DNA of 64,000 bases from Methylopila sp. 73B (lineage in GTDB: Bacteria; Pseudomonadota; Alphaproteobacteria; Rhizobiales; Methylopilaceae): the NCBI RefSeq assembly GCF_000526315.1, contig NZ_JAFV01000001.1:1984001-2048000 (forward strand). The letters are read 5' to 3'. The position numbers and the translations under genes are program-made. Below, piece after piece: positions 1 through 8,204 of the stretch. The notes below the pieces were generated by a model that made no database searches, had not been told where the DNA came from, and saw only the letters and a program-made list of their open reading frames with translations. Positions within the stretch are counted from its first letter, which is position 1, and every line of letters begins with the position of its first letter.

Positions 1-503
1 TCGGCTTCGCCGCCGGCGTCGGCCACCCCGTCGGCGGCCTCGACCACGTGCTCGCCATGGTGATGGTGGGCGTGTTCGCCGCCCAGCTCGGCGGCCGCGC
101 TCTGTGGGCCGTGCCGGCGACCTTCGTCGCGGTGATGGCGCTCGGCGGCGGGCTCGGCATGGCGGGCGTCGCGCTGCCCTTCGTCGAGACCGGCATCGCG
201 CTCTCGATCGTGGTGCTCGGCGCGGCGGTCGCTCTCGGCGTCAAGGCGCCCGTCGCCGCCGCCATGGCGCTCGTCGGCGTGTTCGCCACCTTCCACGGCT
301 ACGCCCACGGCGCCGAAGCGCCGGAGACCGCGAGCGGCGCGGCCTACGCCGCGGGCTTCCTGCTCGCGACCGCGGCGCTCCATGCGGCCGGCGTCGGCTT
401 CGGCCTGCTCACGGCGAAGCTCTCGGCCGCGAACGGCGGCCTCGTCGCCCGCGCGGCCGGCGGCATCGCCGCGCTCGCGGGCGTCGTGATCCTGCTGGGC
501 TGA
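1..503 (+). CDS. HupE/UreJ family permease, 5' truncated by window
   Basis: This is the C-terminal part, about 167 residues, of a HupE/UreJ-type integral membrane protein. The frame is open from base 3, so the true start lies before the window. The first visible residues contain GHPVGGLDHVLAM, the HPxxGxDHxLAM signature whose His and Asp residues are thought to bind the metal. Several Ala/Gly-rich hydrophobic helices follow, with a second His-rich patch (FHGYAHG) near the middle. Known members are secondary nickel (or cobalt) permeases in the inner membrane that serve urease or hydrogenase. Any such partner genes would lie upstream, outside the window, so the metal and pathway are inferred from the family only. 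The gene ends in TGA at 501-503. Confidence 0.85.
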   Translation, partial: GFAAGVGHPVGGLDHVLAMVMVGVFAAQLGGRALWAVPATFVAVMALGGGLGMAGVALPFVETGIALSIVVLGAAVALGVKAPVAAAMALVGVFATFHGYAHGAEAPETASGAAYAAGFLLATAALHAAGVGFGLLTAKLSAANGGLVARAAGGIAALAGVVILLG

Positions 504-545
504 GGAACGCCGATCAACCGACAGCGCCGGCAGTTCAGCCGGCGC

Positions 546-663
546 TGCGTGCTTCGAGACGCCTCGCTAACGCGAGGCTCTTCCACCATGAGGAGGTCTT
601 CCCTCCAGGAGCCCTCCACCTCCTCATGCTGAGGAAGCGCGCAGCGCCGTCTCGAAGCACGCA
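546..663. repeat. Intergenic palindromic repeat, copy 1 (TGCGTGCTTCGAGACG arms)
   Basis: A perfect 16-bp inverted repeat, TGCGTGCTTCGAGACG at 546-561 and its complement at 648-663, bounds an element of 118 bp with smaller hairpins and CATGAGGAGG / CCTCATGCTGAGG motifs inside. A second copy with nearly identical arms lies at 11499-11618. It sits between two genes that converge here, so it may also act as a transcription stop. The rest of the 504-692 gap holds nothing else I can name. Confidence 0.8.
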
Positions 664-692
664 GGAGGCCCGAGCGCTGAGACGCCGGCGGA

Positions 693-1916
693 TCAGCCTC
701 CCTGGGCCGCCAACGCCTGCAGCACCTCAAGCGTGGGGTAGCCGTCGGCGGCGAGGCCGAGCTTGGCCTGCGCCTTCCGCGTCGCCTTGCGCGTGTCGCC
801 GCCGAGCTTGCCGTCGGGCGCGCCCGCGAGAAAACCGTCCTTCGCCAGCAGGCGCTGCAGTTCATGCAGCTCGTCCGTGGTCAACGGCCGCACCGGCGCG
901 GCGCCGACCGAAACCTCCGGCGCGCCGTCGAAACGGGTGGCGAGATAGGCCGCGGTCGTCGCGTAGATGAACGACTGGTTCCACTTCCGGTAGACGTCGA
1001 AGTTGTCGTAGGCGAGGAACGCCGGCCCGTTGCGGCCCATGGGAAGCAGCAGCGCGGCCTTGGCCTCGTCCGGCGGCAGCGTTCCGTTGCGCGGCTTCAC
1101 GCCCCAGCCCGCCCACTGGCCCACGGGGTGCTTCACGTCGATGTCGGCCTCGACCCACGGCATCTCCGCCGGCACGACGACCTCCTGCAGCCAGGGCTCG
1201 TCACGCTTCCAGCCCATGTCGGAGAGGTACTTGCCCGCCGACATGATGGCGTCGGGCACGCTGCGCATGAGGTCGCGCCTGCCGTCGCCGTCGCCGTCGA
1301 CCGCGTCGCGGAGGTAGTCGACGGGCATCATCTGGGTGTGGCCAAGCTCGCCCGCCCAGGCGCCGCGCATGTCGGCGGGCGCGAGATCGCCGCGGTCGAT
1401 AATCTTGAGCGCCGCGATCAGCTGCGGGCGGAAGAAATCCGGCCGACGGCAGTCGTGAGAGAGCGTCGCCAGAGCGTTGCGGGTGTCGAACTTGCCGAGA
1501 TTTGCGCCGTAGTCGGTCTCCAGCCCCCAGAAGGCGGCGATGACCGAGGCCGGGACGCCGTAGTCGGCCTTCACCCGGTCGAACAGCGCCGCGTTCTGCT
1601 TGATGACCTGCGGCCCCTTCGTCAGCCGCTGCCCGGCGACCATGCGGTTCGCGAACTGCAGGAAGGTCTGCTGGAACACGGCCTGGCCGCGGTCGAGCGC
1701 CAGCACCTTGGGGTCGATTACGACGCCCGCGAGGCCGTCCGCGATGGCGCGCTCCGAAACCCCTTGGGCGCGAGCCTCGGCGCGGACGCCGTCGAGCCAG
1801 GCGGCGAAGTCGCCTCCGCAAGGGGCCGTCTGGGCCGGCGCGGTCTGGGCAAAGGCCGCGCCGCCGCAGGCGAGGATCATGGCGAAAGCGCAGGCGCTGC
1901 GAAGAAGGTGCGTCAT
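693..1916 (-). CDS. Lytic murein transglycosylase, MltB/SltB-type, with peptidoglycan-binding domain
   Basis: A 407-residue periplasmic enzyme predicted to cleave the MurNAc-GlcNAc bond of peptidoglycan, leaving 1,6-anhydro ends. Residues 1-23 form a signal peptide ending in AAFAQ. The transglycosylase domain follows, with the catalytic Glu in FWGLETDYGANLG (E133) and the conserved AGELGHTQMMP segment. Residues from about 345 to the end are a PG_binding_1 domain (ELQRLLAKDGF...DGKLGGDTRKA). The start at 1916 was chosen because it opens directly on the signal peptide; a longer reading to 1976 adds 20 non-signal residues. It follows the topoisomerase gene on the same strand after an 81-bp gap, with no functional link apparent. 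The subfamily fits the rhizobial lytic transglycosylases annotated as MltB-like; the exact physiological role is unknown. Confidence 0.92.
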   Translation of the reverse strand: MTHLLRSACAFAMILACGGAAFAQTAPAQTAPCGGDFAAWLDGVRAEARAQGVSERAIADGLAGVVIDPKVLALDRGQAVFQQTFLQFANRMVAGQRLTKGPQVIKQNAALFDRVKADYGVPASVIAAFWGLETDYGANLGKFDTRNALATLSHDCRRPDFFRPQLIAALKIIDRGDLAPADMRGAWAGELGHTQMMPVDYLRDAVDGDGDGRRDLMRSVPDAIMSAGKYLSDMGWKRDEPWLQEVVVPAEMPWVEADIDVKHPVGQWAGWGVKPRNGTLPPDEAKAALLLPMGRNGPAFLAYDNFDVYRKWNQSFIYATTAAYLATRFDGAPEVSVGAAPVRPLTTDELHELQRLLAKDGFLAGAPDGKLGGDTRKATRKAQAKLGLAADGYPTLEVLQALAAQGG

Positions 1917-1997
1917 AGGCTCGTCGGCTTCGGCTTTGATGGGCCACACATCGACCGGAAGCCGGGCGCGGGTCAAGCCGAAGTGGTGGGCAGCGCC

Positions 1998-3041
1998 TCA
2001 GCCGCCTTCCTTCATCCGCCGCACCAGCCGCGCGAGCGCCGTCTCCGCCTTCCGGAGGCCGGGCTTCGCCCGCGCGCCCTCATAGGCCTTCTTCAGCGCG
2101 CCGGAGGCGAAGGCCTCGACCACCACCGCGTGGACGTAGGACTTGCGCACCACCGCCGGCGTGTTGGCGAGCCGGTCGGACACGGCGCGCATGACGGCCG
2201 CGAGCTGGCGCCTTCGGCCGGTCTCGCTCTGCGCGGGAGCGACCTCGAACAGCTGCTCGGCCGCGGCGGCGCTGGCGCCCAGCATGCGCAGGTCCTTCGC
2301 CGTCACCGGCAGGCCGGTCACCTCACGCAGGTAGGCGTTGACGTCGACCGATGTGATCCGCCGGACCTTGCCGTCCTCGCCGCGGTACTGGAACAGCCGC
2401 CGGCCGGGCAACGAGCCGACGCGGCCGAGCGCTCGCGCGAGCCGTCCGGAACGGATGCGGGCCGCGACGTCCTTGCCGCCCTTGCCGCGGAAGGCGAGCT
2501 CCACGGTCTCACCCGTCACCGTCACGTGCCGCTTCAGCAGCGTGGAGGCGCCGTGCGCCTTGTTGGAGCGGACGTAGGACTCGGAGCCGACGCGGATGTG
2601 GGTCTCGTCGATCAGCGCCACCGCGCTCGCGAGCGCCTTGGTCTTGCTCAGCTTCGGGCTCGCCATGTCGCGGGCCACCGCGCGGCGCAGCTTCGGCAGC
2701 GATTCGATCACCTTGTCGAGCCGCTCCACCTTGCGCGTCTCGCGCACCACGTCCCAGTCGGGATGGTAGCGGTACTGCGTCCGGCCGGCCTCGTCGCGGC
2801 CGACGGCCTGGAGGTGGCGGTTCGCCTGCGCCGCGATGCGGACCTCCTCATAGGCCGGCGGGATCGCGAGCGAACGGATGCGGGCGAGCGTCGCCTCGTC
2901 CGCCACGCGCTTGCCCCGGCCGTCGAGATAGGTGAACCCCGTCCCCGCGCGGCGGCGGACGATCGAGAGATCGCGCGACGCCGTCAGCTTGAGGCCGGCT
3001 TCCTTGGCGAGCGTTTCGAGCGCGACCCCGTCGTCGGCCAT
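1998..3041 (-). CDS. DNA topoisomerase IB (poxvirus-type)
   Basis: A 347-residue type IB topoisomerase that would relax supercoils by transient 3'-phosphotyrosyl nicking, without ATP. Alignment from memory with the vaccinia/bacterial family places catalytic residues at R150 (IDETHIRVGSESY), K187 (FRGKGGKD), R252 (TAKDLRML) and the nucleophile Y302 (NTPAVVRKSYVH). As in other bacterial members, Asn (N293) stands where vaccinia has the active-site His. The ATG at 3041 shares one base with the TGA of the upstream gene, so translation is probably coupled, and this fixes the start over an in-frame extension to 3143. The partner is a lysine-rich Rho-N/SAP-like protein, suggesting a shared DNA-level role. 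Length is normal for the bacterial family. Confidence 0.93.
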   Translation of the reverse strand: MADDGVALETLAKEAGLKLTASRDLSIVRRRAGTGFTYLDGRGKRVADEATLARIRSLAIPPAYEEVRIAAQANRHLQAVGRDEAGRTQYRYHPDWDVVRETRKVERLDKVIESLPKLRRAVARDMASPKLSKTKALASAVALIDETHIRVGSESYVRSNKAHGASTLLKRHVTVTGETVELAFRGKGGKDVAARIRSGRLARALGRVGSLPGRRLFQYRGEDGKVRRITSVDVNAYLREVTGLPVTAKDLRMLGASAAAAEQLFEVAPAQSETGRRRQLAAVMRAVSDRLANTPAVVRKSYVHAVVVEAFASGALKKAYEGARAKPGLRKAETALARLVRRMKEGG

Positions 3042-3364
3042 CAGTGCGACCGCAGCGCGTGGATGAGATCGCCTTTGGACGCCTTCGACAGGCCGGAGAG
3101 CCCGATCTCCTTGACCTTGCCGTAGAGCTCGTCGCGGCTCCACTCTTCGTAGTCCGGCGCCTTGCCGCCCTTGTGCGACGGCGACTTCGGCCCCCTGTCG
3201 CCGTACTTCGCCTTGGCGTTGGCGATGCGCGCCGCCTTCTCCTTGCTGGCCCCCTGCTCCCGCAGCGCCTCGTAGACCTCGGCGTTCTTGATGGAGGGGT
3301 TCTTGTCGGCTGGCGGGCGGGACGCCTTGCTCTCCGCCTTGGCCTTTGTCTGCTTCGCAGCCAT
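3041..3364 (-). CDS. Small basic protein with Rho N-terminal/SAP-like domain (DUF7218-like)
   Basis: A 107-residue, strongly basic protein. The first 30 residues are Lys/Ala-rich and probably disordered. The middle carries EVYEALREQGASKEKAARI and KSPSHKGGKAPDYEEWSRDE, and the C-terminus (ELYGKVKEIGLSGLSKASKG) is a Rho-N/SAP-like helix-turn-helix of the kind that binds nucleic acid. ATG at 3364 follows a GAGG-type ribosome site; an in-frame upstream extension is less convincing. The TGA overlaps the ATG of topoisomerase IB by one base, so the two are an operon and may act together. I infer a DNA- or RNA-associated accessory role. No enzymatic motif is present. Confidence 0.8.
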   Translation of the reverse strand: MAAKQTKAKAESKASRPPADKNPSIKNAEVYEALREQGASKEKAARIANAKAKYGDRGPKSPSHKGGKAPDYEEWSRDELYGKVKEIGLSGLSKASKGDLIHALRSH

Positions 3365-3492
3365 GATCGGCTCCTCGTGGATGCGCCTCTTTCGGCGGTC
3401 TCTCGCCGTCCGGCGCCGAACGTGCTCTGTGAACACGTCACCCTCGGGCCCGGTTCCTGCCCCACGATTCATCTTTCAACCAAAGGCCCCGC
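3365..3492. promoter_or_regulatory. Divergent promoter region with short inverted repeat
   Basis: This 128-bp gap separates the leftward Rho-N/topoisomerase operon from the rightward asparaginase gene, so both promoters must lie here. It contains the inverted repeat ACGTG (3420-3424), nine bases, CACGT (3434-3438), a possible regulator site. No clear -35/-10 pair is visible. Confidence 0.3.
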
Positions 3493-4506
3493 ATGACCGC
3501 TTCCGCTCTGCTCGCCGAGGTGACGCGCGGCGTCGCTGTGGAGAGCCGCCATTTCGGCGCGCTCGCCGTGTCCGACTCCTCCGGCCGGCTAATGCTGGCG
3601 CTTGGCGACGTCGAGCGGCCGATCTTCGGGCGGTCGGCGGTGAAGGCGCTGCAGGCGTTGCCCTTAGTGGAGAGCGGCGGAGCGGAGCGGTTCGGCTTCA
3701 GTGACCGCGAGCTGGCGCTGGCCTGCGCCTCCCATGGCGGCGAGCCCGAGCATGTCGAGACGGCGGCGGGCGCCCTCGCCCGTCTTGGTCTTGGCGCGGA
3801 GGCGCTGGAGTGCGGCGCGCACTGGCCGACGAACGACGCCGCGGCGCGGGCGCTGGCCGCGAGCGGCGCGGGCCCGAGCGCGCTCCACAACAACTGCTCC
3901 GGCAAGCACGCGGGATTCCTTTGCCTCGCCTGCGCGATGGAGACGGACCCCACGGGCTACATCGGCGCGGAGCATCCGGTGCAGCGGGAGGTGACCGCGG
4001 CGCTGGAGGGAGCGCTCGGGCTGTCGCTGACGGACGCCGCGGTCGGAATCGACGGCTGCGGCATTCCCACCTACGCCGCGCCGCTGGCGTCGATCGCGCG
4101 CGCCTTCGCCCGCTTCGGCTCGGGCGAGGGGTTCGGACCCGAGCGCGCCCGTGCGGCGAAGCGGCTGCAGCAGGCGGGCTGGTCCGCGCCGTTCGAGATC
4201 GCGGGCACGGGTCGCTTCGACACCGAGGCGATGCAGGTGCTGAACGGACGCGCCTTCGTGAAGATGGGCGCCGAGGGCGTGCACACCGGAGCGCTGCCCG
4301 AACTCGGGCTGGGGGTCGCGATCAAGATCGACGACGGCGCCGCCCGTGGGGCCGAAGCCGCGATGGCGGCGGTGCTCGCGCGCTTTCTCAGGCCGGAGGG
4401 CGACGCCGCAGCTTGGCTGGCGACGCGCGTGCGCCGTCCGCTCAGGAACTGGGCCGGCATCGAGGTCGGCGAGGTCCGCGCGGCCGGCGAGCTGGCGAGC
4501 GGCTAA
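3493..4506 (+). CDS. Zinc-containing L-asparaginase, Rhizobium etli AnsA (ReAV) type
   Basis: A 337-residue cytoplasmic asparaginase of the PF06089 class, which hydrolyses L-asparagine to aspartate and ammonia and is unrelated to the E. coli-type enzymes. The active-site residues I recall for the R. etli enzyme occur here at the same numbers: S48 and K51 (GRSAVK), S80 (ASHGGE), C135 and K138 (NNCSGKHAGF) and C189 (IDGCGIP). C135 and C189 would hold zinc. No signal peptide is visible. It is transcribed alone, divergent from the topoisomerase operon. The release of ammonia from asparagine fits a rhizobial-type nitrogen metabolism, as does glnII further right, but no asparagine regulator or transporter is adjacent. 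Confidence 0.92.
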   Translation: MTASALLAEVTRGVAVESRHFGALAVSDSSGRLMLALGDVERPIFGRSAVKALQALPLVESGGAERFGFSDRELALACASHGGEPEHVETAAGALARLGLGAEALECGAHWPTNDAAARALAASGAGPSALHNNCSGKHAGFLCLACAMETDPTGYIGAEHPVQREVTAALEGALGLSLTDAAVGIDGCGIPTYAAPLASIARAFARFGSGEGFGPERARAAKRLQQAGWSAPFEIAGTGRFDTEAMQVLNGRAFVKMGAEGVHTGALPELGLGVAIKIDDGAARGAEAAMAAVLARFLRPEGDAAAWLATRVRRPLRNWAGIEVGEVRAAGELASG

Positions 4507-4585
4507 CGGAACGCTTTTCAACGCCCACGCTCGGAAAGCGCAGTCCGAGCGGCCTGCAGACGAACGTCGCGGCCGGGCAAACGAA

Positions 4586-4613
4586 AACGGGGAGCGCCGA
4601 AGCGCTCCCCGTT
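4586..4613 (-). terminator. Intrinsic terminator of the SphA-type gene
   Basis: A perfect 12-bp stem (AACGGGGAGCGC with its complement) closes a four-base loop that reads TTCG on the minus strand, a stable UUCG tetraloop in RNA. The minus-strand transcript then runs into a short T stretch (GTTTTCG). It lies 32 bp beyond the stop at 4645. The asparaginase gene on the other strand ends 80 bp away and could share the hairpin, but has no T run on its side. Confidence 0.8.
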
Positions 4614-4644
4614 CCGAACAGTCCGAAAGGACCGAAGACGTCGC

Positions 4645-5544
4645 TCAGTACTTGGTGACGAGCGGAGCCATCGGCTTCTCAGGCGACCACAGCGGAATGA
4701 TCACGCGCGTCCAGAAGCGAGTCTCCTTGCCGTCAGCCTTCGTGCCGAGCAGGTTCTGGTTCTTCGCGTAGATGTCGCGCGTCAGGTAGGACTGCAGGAT
4801 GACCGGGCCGAAGTTGTAGCCGACGAGCGGGCCGAGGGCGAACTGCTTGCTGCGGCCGATGCCGGCGGCGTTGTAGCCGTTCGGCAGGCCAGTCTCATAC
4901 GAGCCGAAGCCGACGACGCCGAGCTCCCACTTGCCGAAGGTCTTCGTCGCGGTCAGGTCGAGGTTGAAGCCGTTCGAGGTCGAGTCGAACGCCGAGTAGT
5001 TCGAGGTCCCGAAGGTCCAGGCGTAGGTCAGGTTCGCGGTGAGGTTCCAGCCGTCGGCCGTGTAGCTCAGAGCCGCGTCGTTACGCCAGGTCGTCGCCGG
5101 GACGCGAAGGTCGCGGTCGCCAGCGTTGAAGTAGAAGCCCGAGAGCCAGCGGAAGCCGAAGCCGTTGCCGAGGTCCCATGCGATCGCGCCGGCCAGGAAC
5201 GGGTTGTAGAGGCCGTACTCGTCGAAGCCCGTGCCGCGCGCCGAAAGGTGCGCCATCGGAAGCGCGCCGATGATCTGGATCTGGCCGCCGCCGATCGAGT
5301 AGGGCGAGGCCCACACCAGGGCCGGAACGTCGACCAGGAAGCGCGCGTCCGGGTTCGTGTCGCGAACGCCGAAGCTGAGGGTGTTGACGAAGTACACGCC
5401 TTCCGGAAGCGGGGCGCCGGTCGCGAGGCCGGCGGTCTCGCCGGTCTGCAGGGTGCCCGGGAACGGCTTCGCAGCGTTTGCGTCGAAGGTCATGCTGGTG
5501 AACGCAGCGGCCGCCACCGCAGCGAGAGTCATAAATTTGTTCAT
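4645..5544 (-). CDS. SphA family outer-membrane beta-barrel protein (MetA-pathway/phenol type)
   Basis: A 299-residue exported protein with a signal peptide (MNKFMTLAAVAAAAFTSM... cleaved near ANA, residues 22-24). The mature part is made of alternating hydrophobic/aromatic strands typical of a beta-barrel, for example GFGFRWLSGFYFNAGDRD and WNLTANLTYAWTF, ending in an aromatic residue (VTKY). The family (SphA / Phenol_MetA_deg, PF13557) contains barrels linked to uptake of hydrophobic or aromatic compounds; the substrate here is unknown. It has a strong terminator and a leader of up to 400 bp upstream, suggesting a separately regulated, well-expressed gene. A GGAGGAAAAG ribosome site precedes the ATG. 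Confidence 0.85.
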   Translation of the reverse strand: MNKFMTLAAVAAAAFTSMTFDANAAKPFPGTLQTGETAGLATGAPLPEGVYFVNTLSFGVRDTNPDARFLVDVPALVWASPYSIGGGQIQIIGALPMAHLSARGTGFDEYGLYNPFLAGAIAWDLGNGFGFRWLSGFYFNAGDRDLRVPATTWRNDAALSYTADGWNLTANLTYAWTFGTSNYSAFDSTSNGFNLDLTATKTFGKWELGVVGFGSYETGLPNGYNAAGIGRSKQFALGPLVGYNFGPVILQSYLTRDIYAKNQNLLGTKADGKETRFWTRVIIPLWSPEKPMAPLVTKY

Positions 5545-5949
5545 TTCGATCTTTTCCTCCGATCGACGCGTTGCTGACGCGTCGCCCTACCCGAGCTCTT
5601 TCGTTTGCGCTTTCGACTGGGTTTCTAAACGCCCCGAAATCGAAACCCGCCGAAAGTCTATACTTAAAGCGGAACAGCGTCGGTGAGTCGACGCTGTCAC
5701 CAGCAGAGGACAGTTTTTCCTCGACGAATGCTAGAGGAACAGCAGCTCTCGACGCCGATCTGCAGGCGGTGTCTCCGAAATGTCGCAACCTCGCCACCGG
5801 CCGCCACGATTCACCTTGGGCTATGCCGCATTGCGGCGAACAACGCGGTTTTTGTGCAAATTCTAAAAACTTCAAACGGTTACGTGATCGGGCGCCCGGA
5901 TTTCGGGCGCCGCTGAGCGTCGAGCGGGCGTTCGAAGGTAAACGAAAGA
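5545..5949. other. 405-bp intergenic region upstream of the SphA-type gene
   Basis: This region holds no convincing gene. It is less GC-rich than its surroundings and carries the leader and promoter of the SphA-type gene on the minus strand. A TATAGA box (complement of 5657-5662) is a possible -10 element, but I see no matching -35. Near the other end lies a hairpin that may stop the preceding gene. Confidence 0.5.
5891..5911 (-). terminator. Possible terminator hairpin after the TIGR03808 gene
   Basis: An 8-bp GC stem (GGCGCCCG / CGGGCGCC, loop GATTT) lies 39 bp beyond the stop at 5950. There is no T run after it on the minus strand, so it may only slow polymerase or protect the mRNA end. 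Confidence 0.4.
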
Positions 5950-7323
5950 TTAACGGACGGTGTTCTGCGCCACCGTCAGCGCAGGCAGGCCGCCGGATCC
6001 GGCGACGCCAAGCTCGGGCGTGGCGATCTCGGTCCAGCGGTAACCCAAGACCGCGCCGCGCCGCGAGCCGGTGATTGTGTTGCCGACGATGGTCGCCGCG
6101 CCGACGCCGTCGACGACCGAAACGCCGATTCCGACCTCACAGCCGCGCACCACATTGCCGGTGATGCTGACGTCGCGAAGGTAGGGGCCCCACCCCGCGT
6201 GGACGCCGAAGCTCGGAGCCCCTTCGATCACGTTGCCCGTGACGGCGACGTCGGCCTCCACGCCGATGCCCTGGCCGTAGCTGTCGCCGGGACCGTCGAG
6301 CTTCTTGCGACGAAACAGGTTGCGCACGACGTTGCCGACGATCGCGCCGAGCCGGCCGCCCTCGTTGAAGTTCGCGACCGAGATCCCGTTCGCCGCCCCA
6401 TCCACCAGGTTGCCGGAGATCACCGCGCCCGCGAAGCCGAACTCGGCGTAGAGCGCGGTCTCTCCGCAATCGAGGCACATGTTGTCGGCGATCTGCACGT
6501 CGTCGGACTCGTGCGCCCGAACGGCGGTGAAGGCGGACCGCCGGATGGCGTTCCCCGACACGATCACGCCGCTCGCCTTGGAAAGGTTCACGGCGTTTCC
6601 GTTCCAGCCGAGACCGCCGTCAAGCGCGCCGGTGCCCTCGATTCGGTTTCGCGACACGATCGAGCCGTCCTCGCCCTTGGCGGAGCGGCGGATCACCACC
6701 CCGTTGTTGCGGCAGCCCCGGATCAGGTTGTCGGTCACGGTGAGCCCGCGCCCGTCCAGGGCGAACAGCGCCGCGTGCCGGGCGTTCTCGACGCGGCTCG
6801 CCCGCACGACGCCGCCTGAGCGCAGCATGACGATCCCGGAGCCGCCGGCGCCGACCACCGCGACCTCGTCCAGAAGCGCGGCGGCGACGTCCTCGAACTG
6901 GACGACGCCAAGCTGGGACCCTCCGGGAATGTTCGCGCCGTCGAGCGCCAGCCCGCGCAGCGCGACCCGCGCGGCGCCGCGCGCGACCAGCAGCGGCCCG
7001 GGCTCGCTCAGCTCGAGCCGGGTGGCCTCGGGCGCGCCGAACACAGTCACGCCGTCGGATAGGCTGACCCGGGCGGCGCGGTAGACGCCGGGACCCAGGG
7101 CGAGCGGCCGCCCCTCCCGGGCCGCGCGCTCCAGCGCCCGGGTCAGCGCGCGCGTCTGGTCGGCGTCGCCAGGCTTCACGCCCATCGTCGCCGCGTCGAG
7201 CGCGCCCGGCAGGGCTTCGGCGAAGCTCGGCGCGAGGCCGGCGGCGGCTGCGCCGGCGATCGCGCCGAGGACCTGGCGTCGATCGAGGCGGCGGTCGTCG
7301 GGAGCGGATCCTCCTGTCGGCAT
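5950..7323 (-). CDS. Tat-exported parallel beta-helix repeat protein, TIGR03808 family
   Basis: A 457-residue protein with an N-terminal twin-arginine signal (DDRRLDRRQVLGAIAGAAAAG) followed by a right-handed beta-helix. Many short turns of the form ISGNxVxxG / VxGNxIxxS (for example VIVSGNAIRRS, VAVTGNVIEGA, ATIVGNTITGS) repeat about every 20-25 residues. This fold is shared with pectate lyases and other polysaccharide-active proteins, but no catalytic set is recognisable. The TIGR03808 family is described only as a Tat-translocated repeat protein of alphaproteobacteria. It is monocistronic as far as can be seen, with 104 bp between its start and the divergent tlyA. The periplasmic location is inferred from the signal. 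Confidence 0.88.
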   Translation of the reverse strand: MPTGGSAPDDRRLDRRQVLGAIAGAAAAGLAPSFAEALPGALDAATMGVKPGDADQTRALTRALERAAREGRPLALGPGVYRAARVSLSDGVTVFGAPEATRLELSEPGPLLVARGAARVALRGLALDGANIPGGSQLGVVQFEDVAAALLDEVAVVGAGGSGIVMLRSGGVVRASRVENARHAALFALDGRGLTVTDNLIRGCRNNGVVIRRSAKGEDGSIVSRNRIEGTGALDGGLGWNGNAVNLSKASGVIVSGNAIRRSAFTAVRAHESDDVQIADNMCLDCGETALYAEFGFAGAVISGNLVDGAANGISVANFNEGGRLGAIVGNVVRNLFRRKKLDGPGDSYGQGIGVEADVAVTGNVIEGAPSFGVHAGWGPYLRDVSITGNVVRGCEVGIGVSVVDGVGAATIVGNTITGSRRGAVLGYRWTEIATPELGVAGSGGLPALTVAQNTVR

Positions 7324-7427
7324 GCGGCGTCTCCATGGGCGTCGAGCATACGATCCGCCCCTTGATGCCGGAGGCGGCGTTAAACTCGCGTGTCGTGCGG
7401 GCGCAGGCTTTGCTAAAGACTGCGCCG

Positions 7428-8204
7428 ATGCCCCCTTCGCCCTCCGCCTCTCCCCGCCGCCGCGCCGACCTGCTTCTGGTCGAACGCGGCCTGTTCGAAA
7501 GCCGCGCGAAGGCGCAGGCCGCGATCGCCGCCGGCGGCGTCACGGCGGATGGCGCCGCCGTCGCTCGGGCTTCGGACATGCTGCCCCCTGACGCGACGAT
7601 CGCAGCGGAGCCCGCGCACCCCTACGTCTCGCGCGGCGGCGTGAAGCTCGCCCATGCGCTCGACGTCTTCGCGGTCGACGTGGACGGCCTGCACGCGCTG
7701 GACGTCGGCGCCTCCACCGGCGGGTTCTCCGAGGTGCTGCTCGCCCGCGGCGCGGCGCACGTCACCGCCGTCGACGTCGGCCGCGACCAGTTGCACCCCC
7801 GGCTGCAGGGCCATCCGCGGCTGACGAGCTTCGAGAGCCTCGACATCCGCGCGCTCGACGCAAGCGCCCTGCCGCAGCCGCCGCAGATCGTCGTCATGGA
7901 CGTGAGCTTCGCCCCGCTCGCTGTCGTCCTGCCGGCGGCGCTGATGCTCGCAGCCCCCGCCATGACGCTGGTGGCGCTGGTGAAGCCGCAGTTCGAGGCG
8001 GGCAAGAAGGACATCGGCAAGGGCGGCGTCGTGAAGGACGAAGCCGCGCGGCGCCGCGTGGTCGAGGCCGCCGAGGACCTCGTTCGCGCGGCCGGGCTCA
8101 ACGTGCGCGGCGTCGTCCCCTCCCCGATCGCCGGCGGGGACGGCAATGTGGAGTATCTGCTGGCGGCGGACCGCGACCCTGGCGTAAGGGCGAGCCGACC
8201 ATGA
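7428..8204 (+). CDS. TlyA family 2'-O rRNA methyltransferase
   Basis: A 258-residue S4-domain/FtsJ-fold methyltransferase. The S4 RNA-binding domain spans roughly residues 12-70 (RRADLLLVERGLFESRAKAQ). The SAM site is DVGASTGGFSEVLLARGA, with the downstream VMDVSFAPL and VKPQFEAGKKDIGKGG motifs of the TlyA family. Mycobacterial TlyA adds 2'-O-methyl groups to 16S and 23S rRNA cytidines; the older name is hemolysin A. The ATG at 7428 begins just before the S4 domain and is preferred over an in-frame ATG at 7335. Its TGA overlaps the ATG of the next methyltransferase by four bases (ATGA), making an RNA-modification operon. Confidence 0.92.
   Translation: MPPSPSASPRRRADLLLVERGLFESRAKAQAAIAAGGVTADGAAVARASDMLPPDATIAAEPAHPYVSRGGVKLAHALDVFAVDVDGLHALDVGASTGGFSEVLLARGAAHVTAVDVGRDQLHPRLQGHPRLTSFESLDIRALDASALPQPPQIVVMDVSFAPLAVVLPAALMLAAPAMTLVALVKPQFEAGKKDIGKGGVVKDEAARRRVVEAAEDLVRAAGLNVRGVVPSPIAGGDGNVEYLLAADRDPGVRASRP

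Noticed and set aside
864-3125. 753-residue open frame antisense to the transglycosylase and topoisomerase genes
   Set aside because: It crosses two well-supported genes and shows no protein family.
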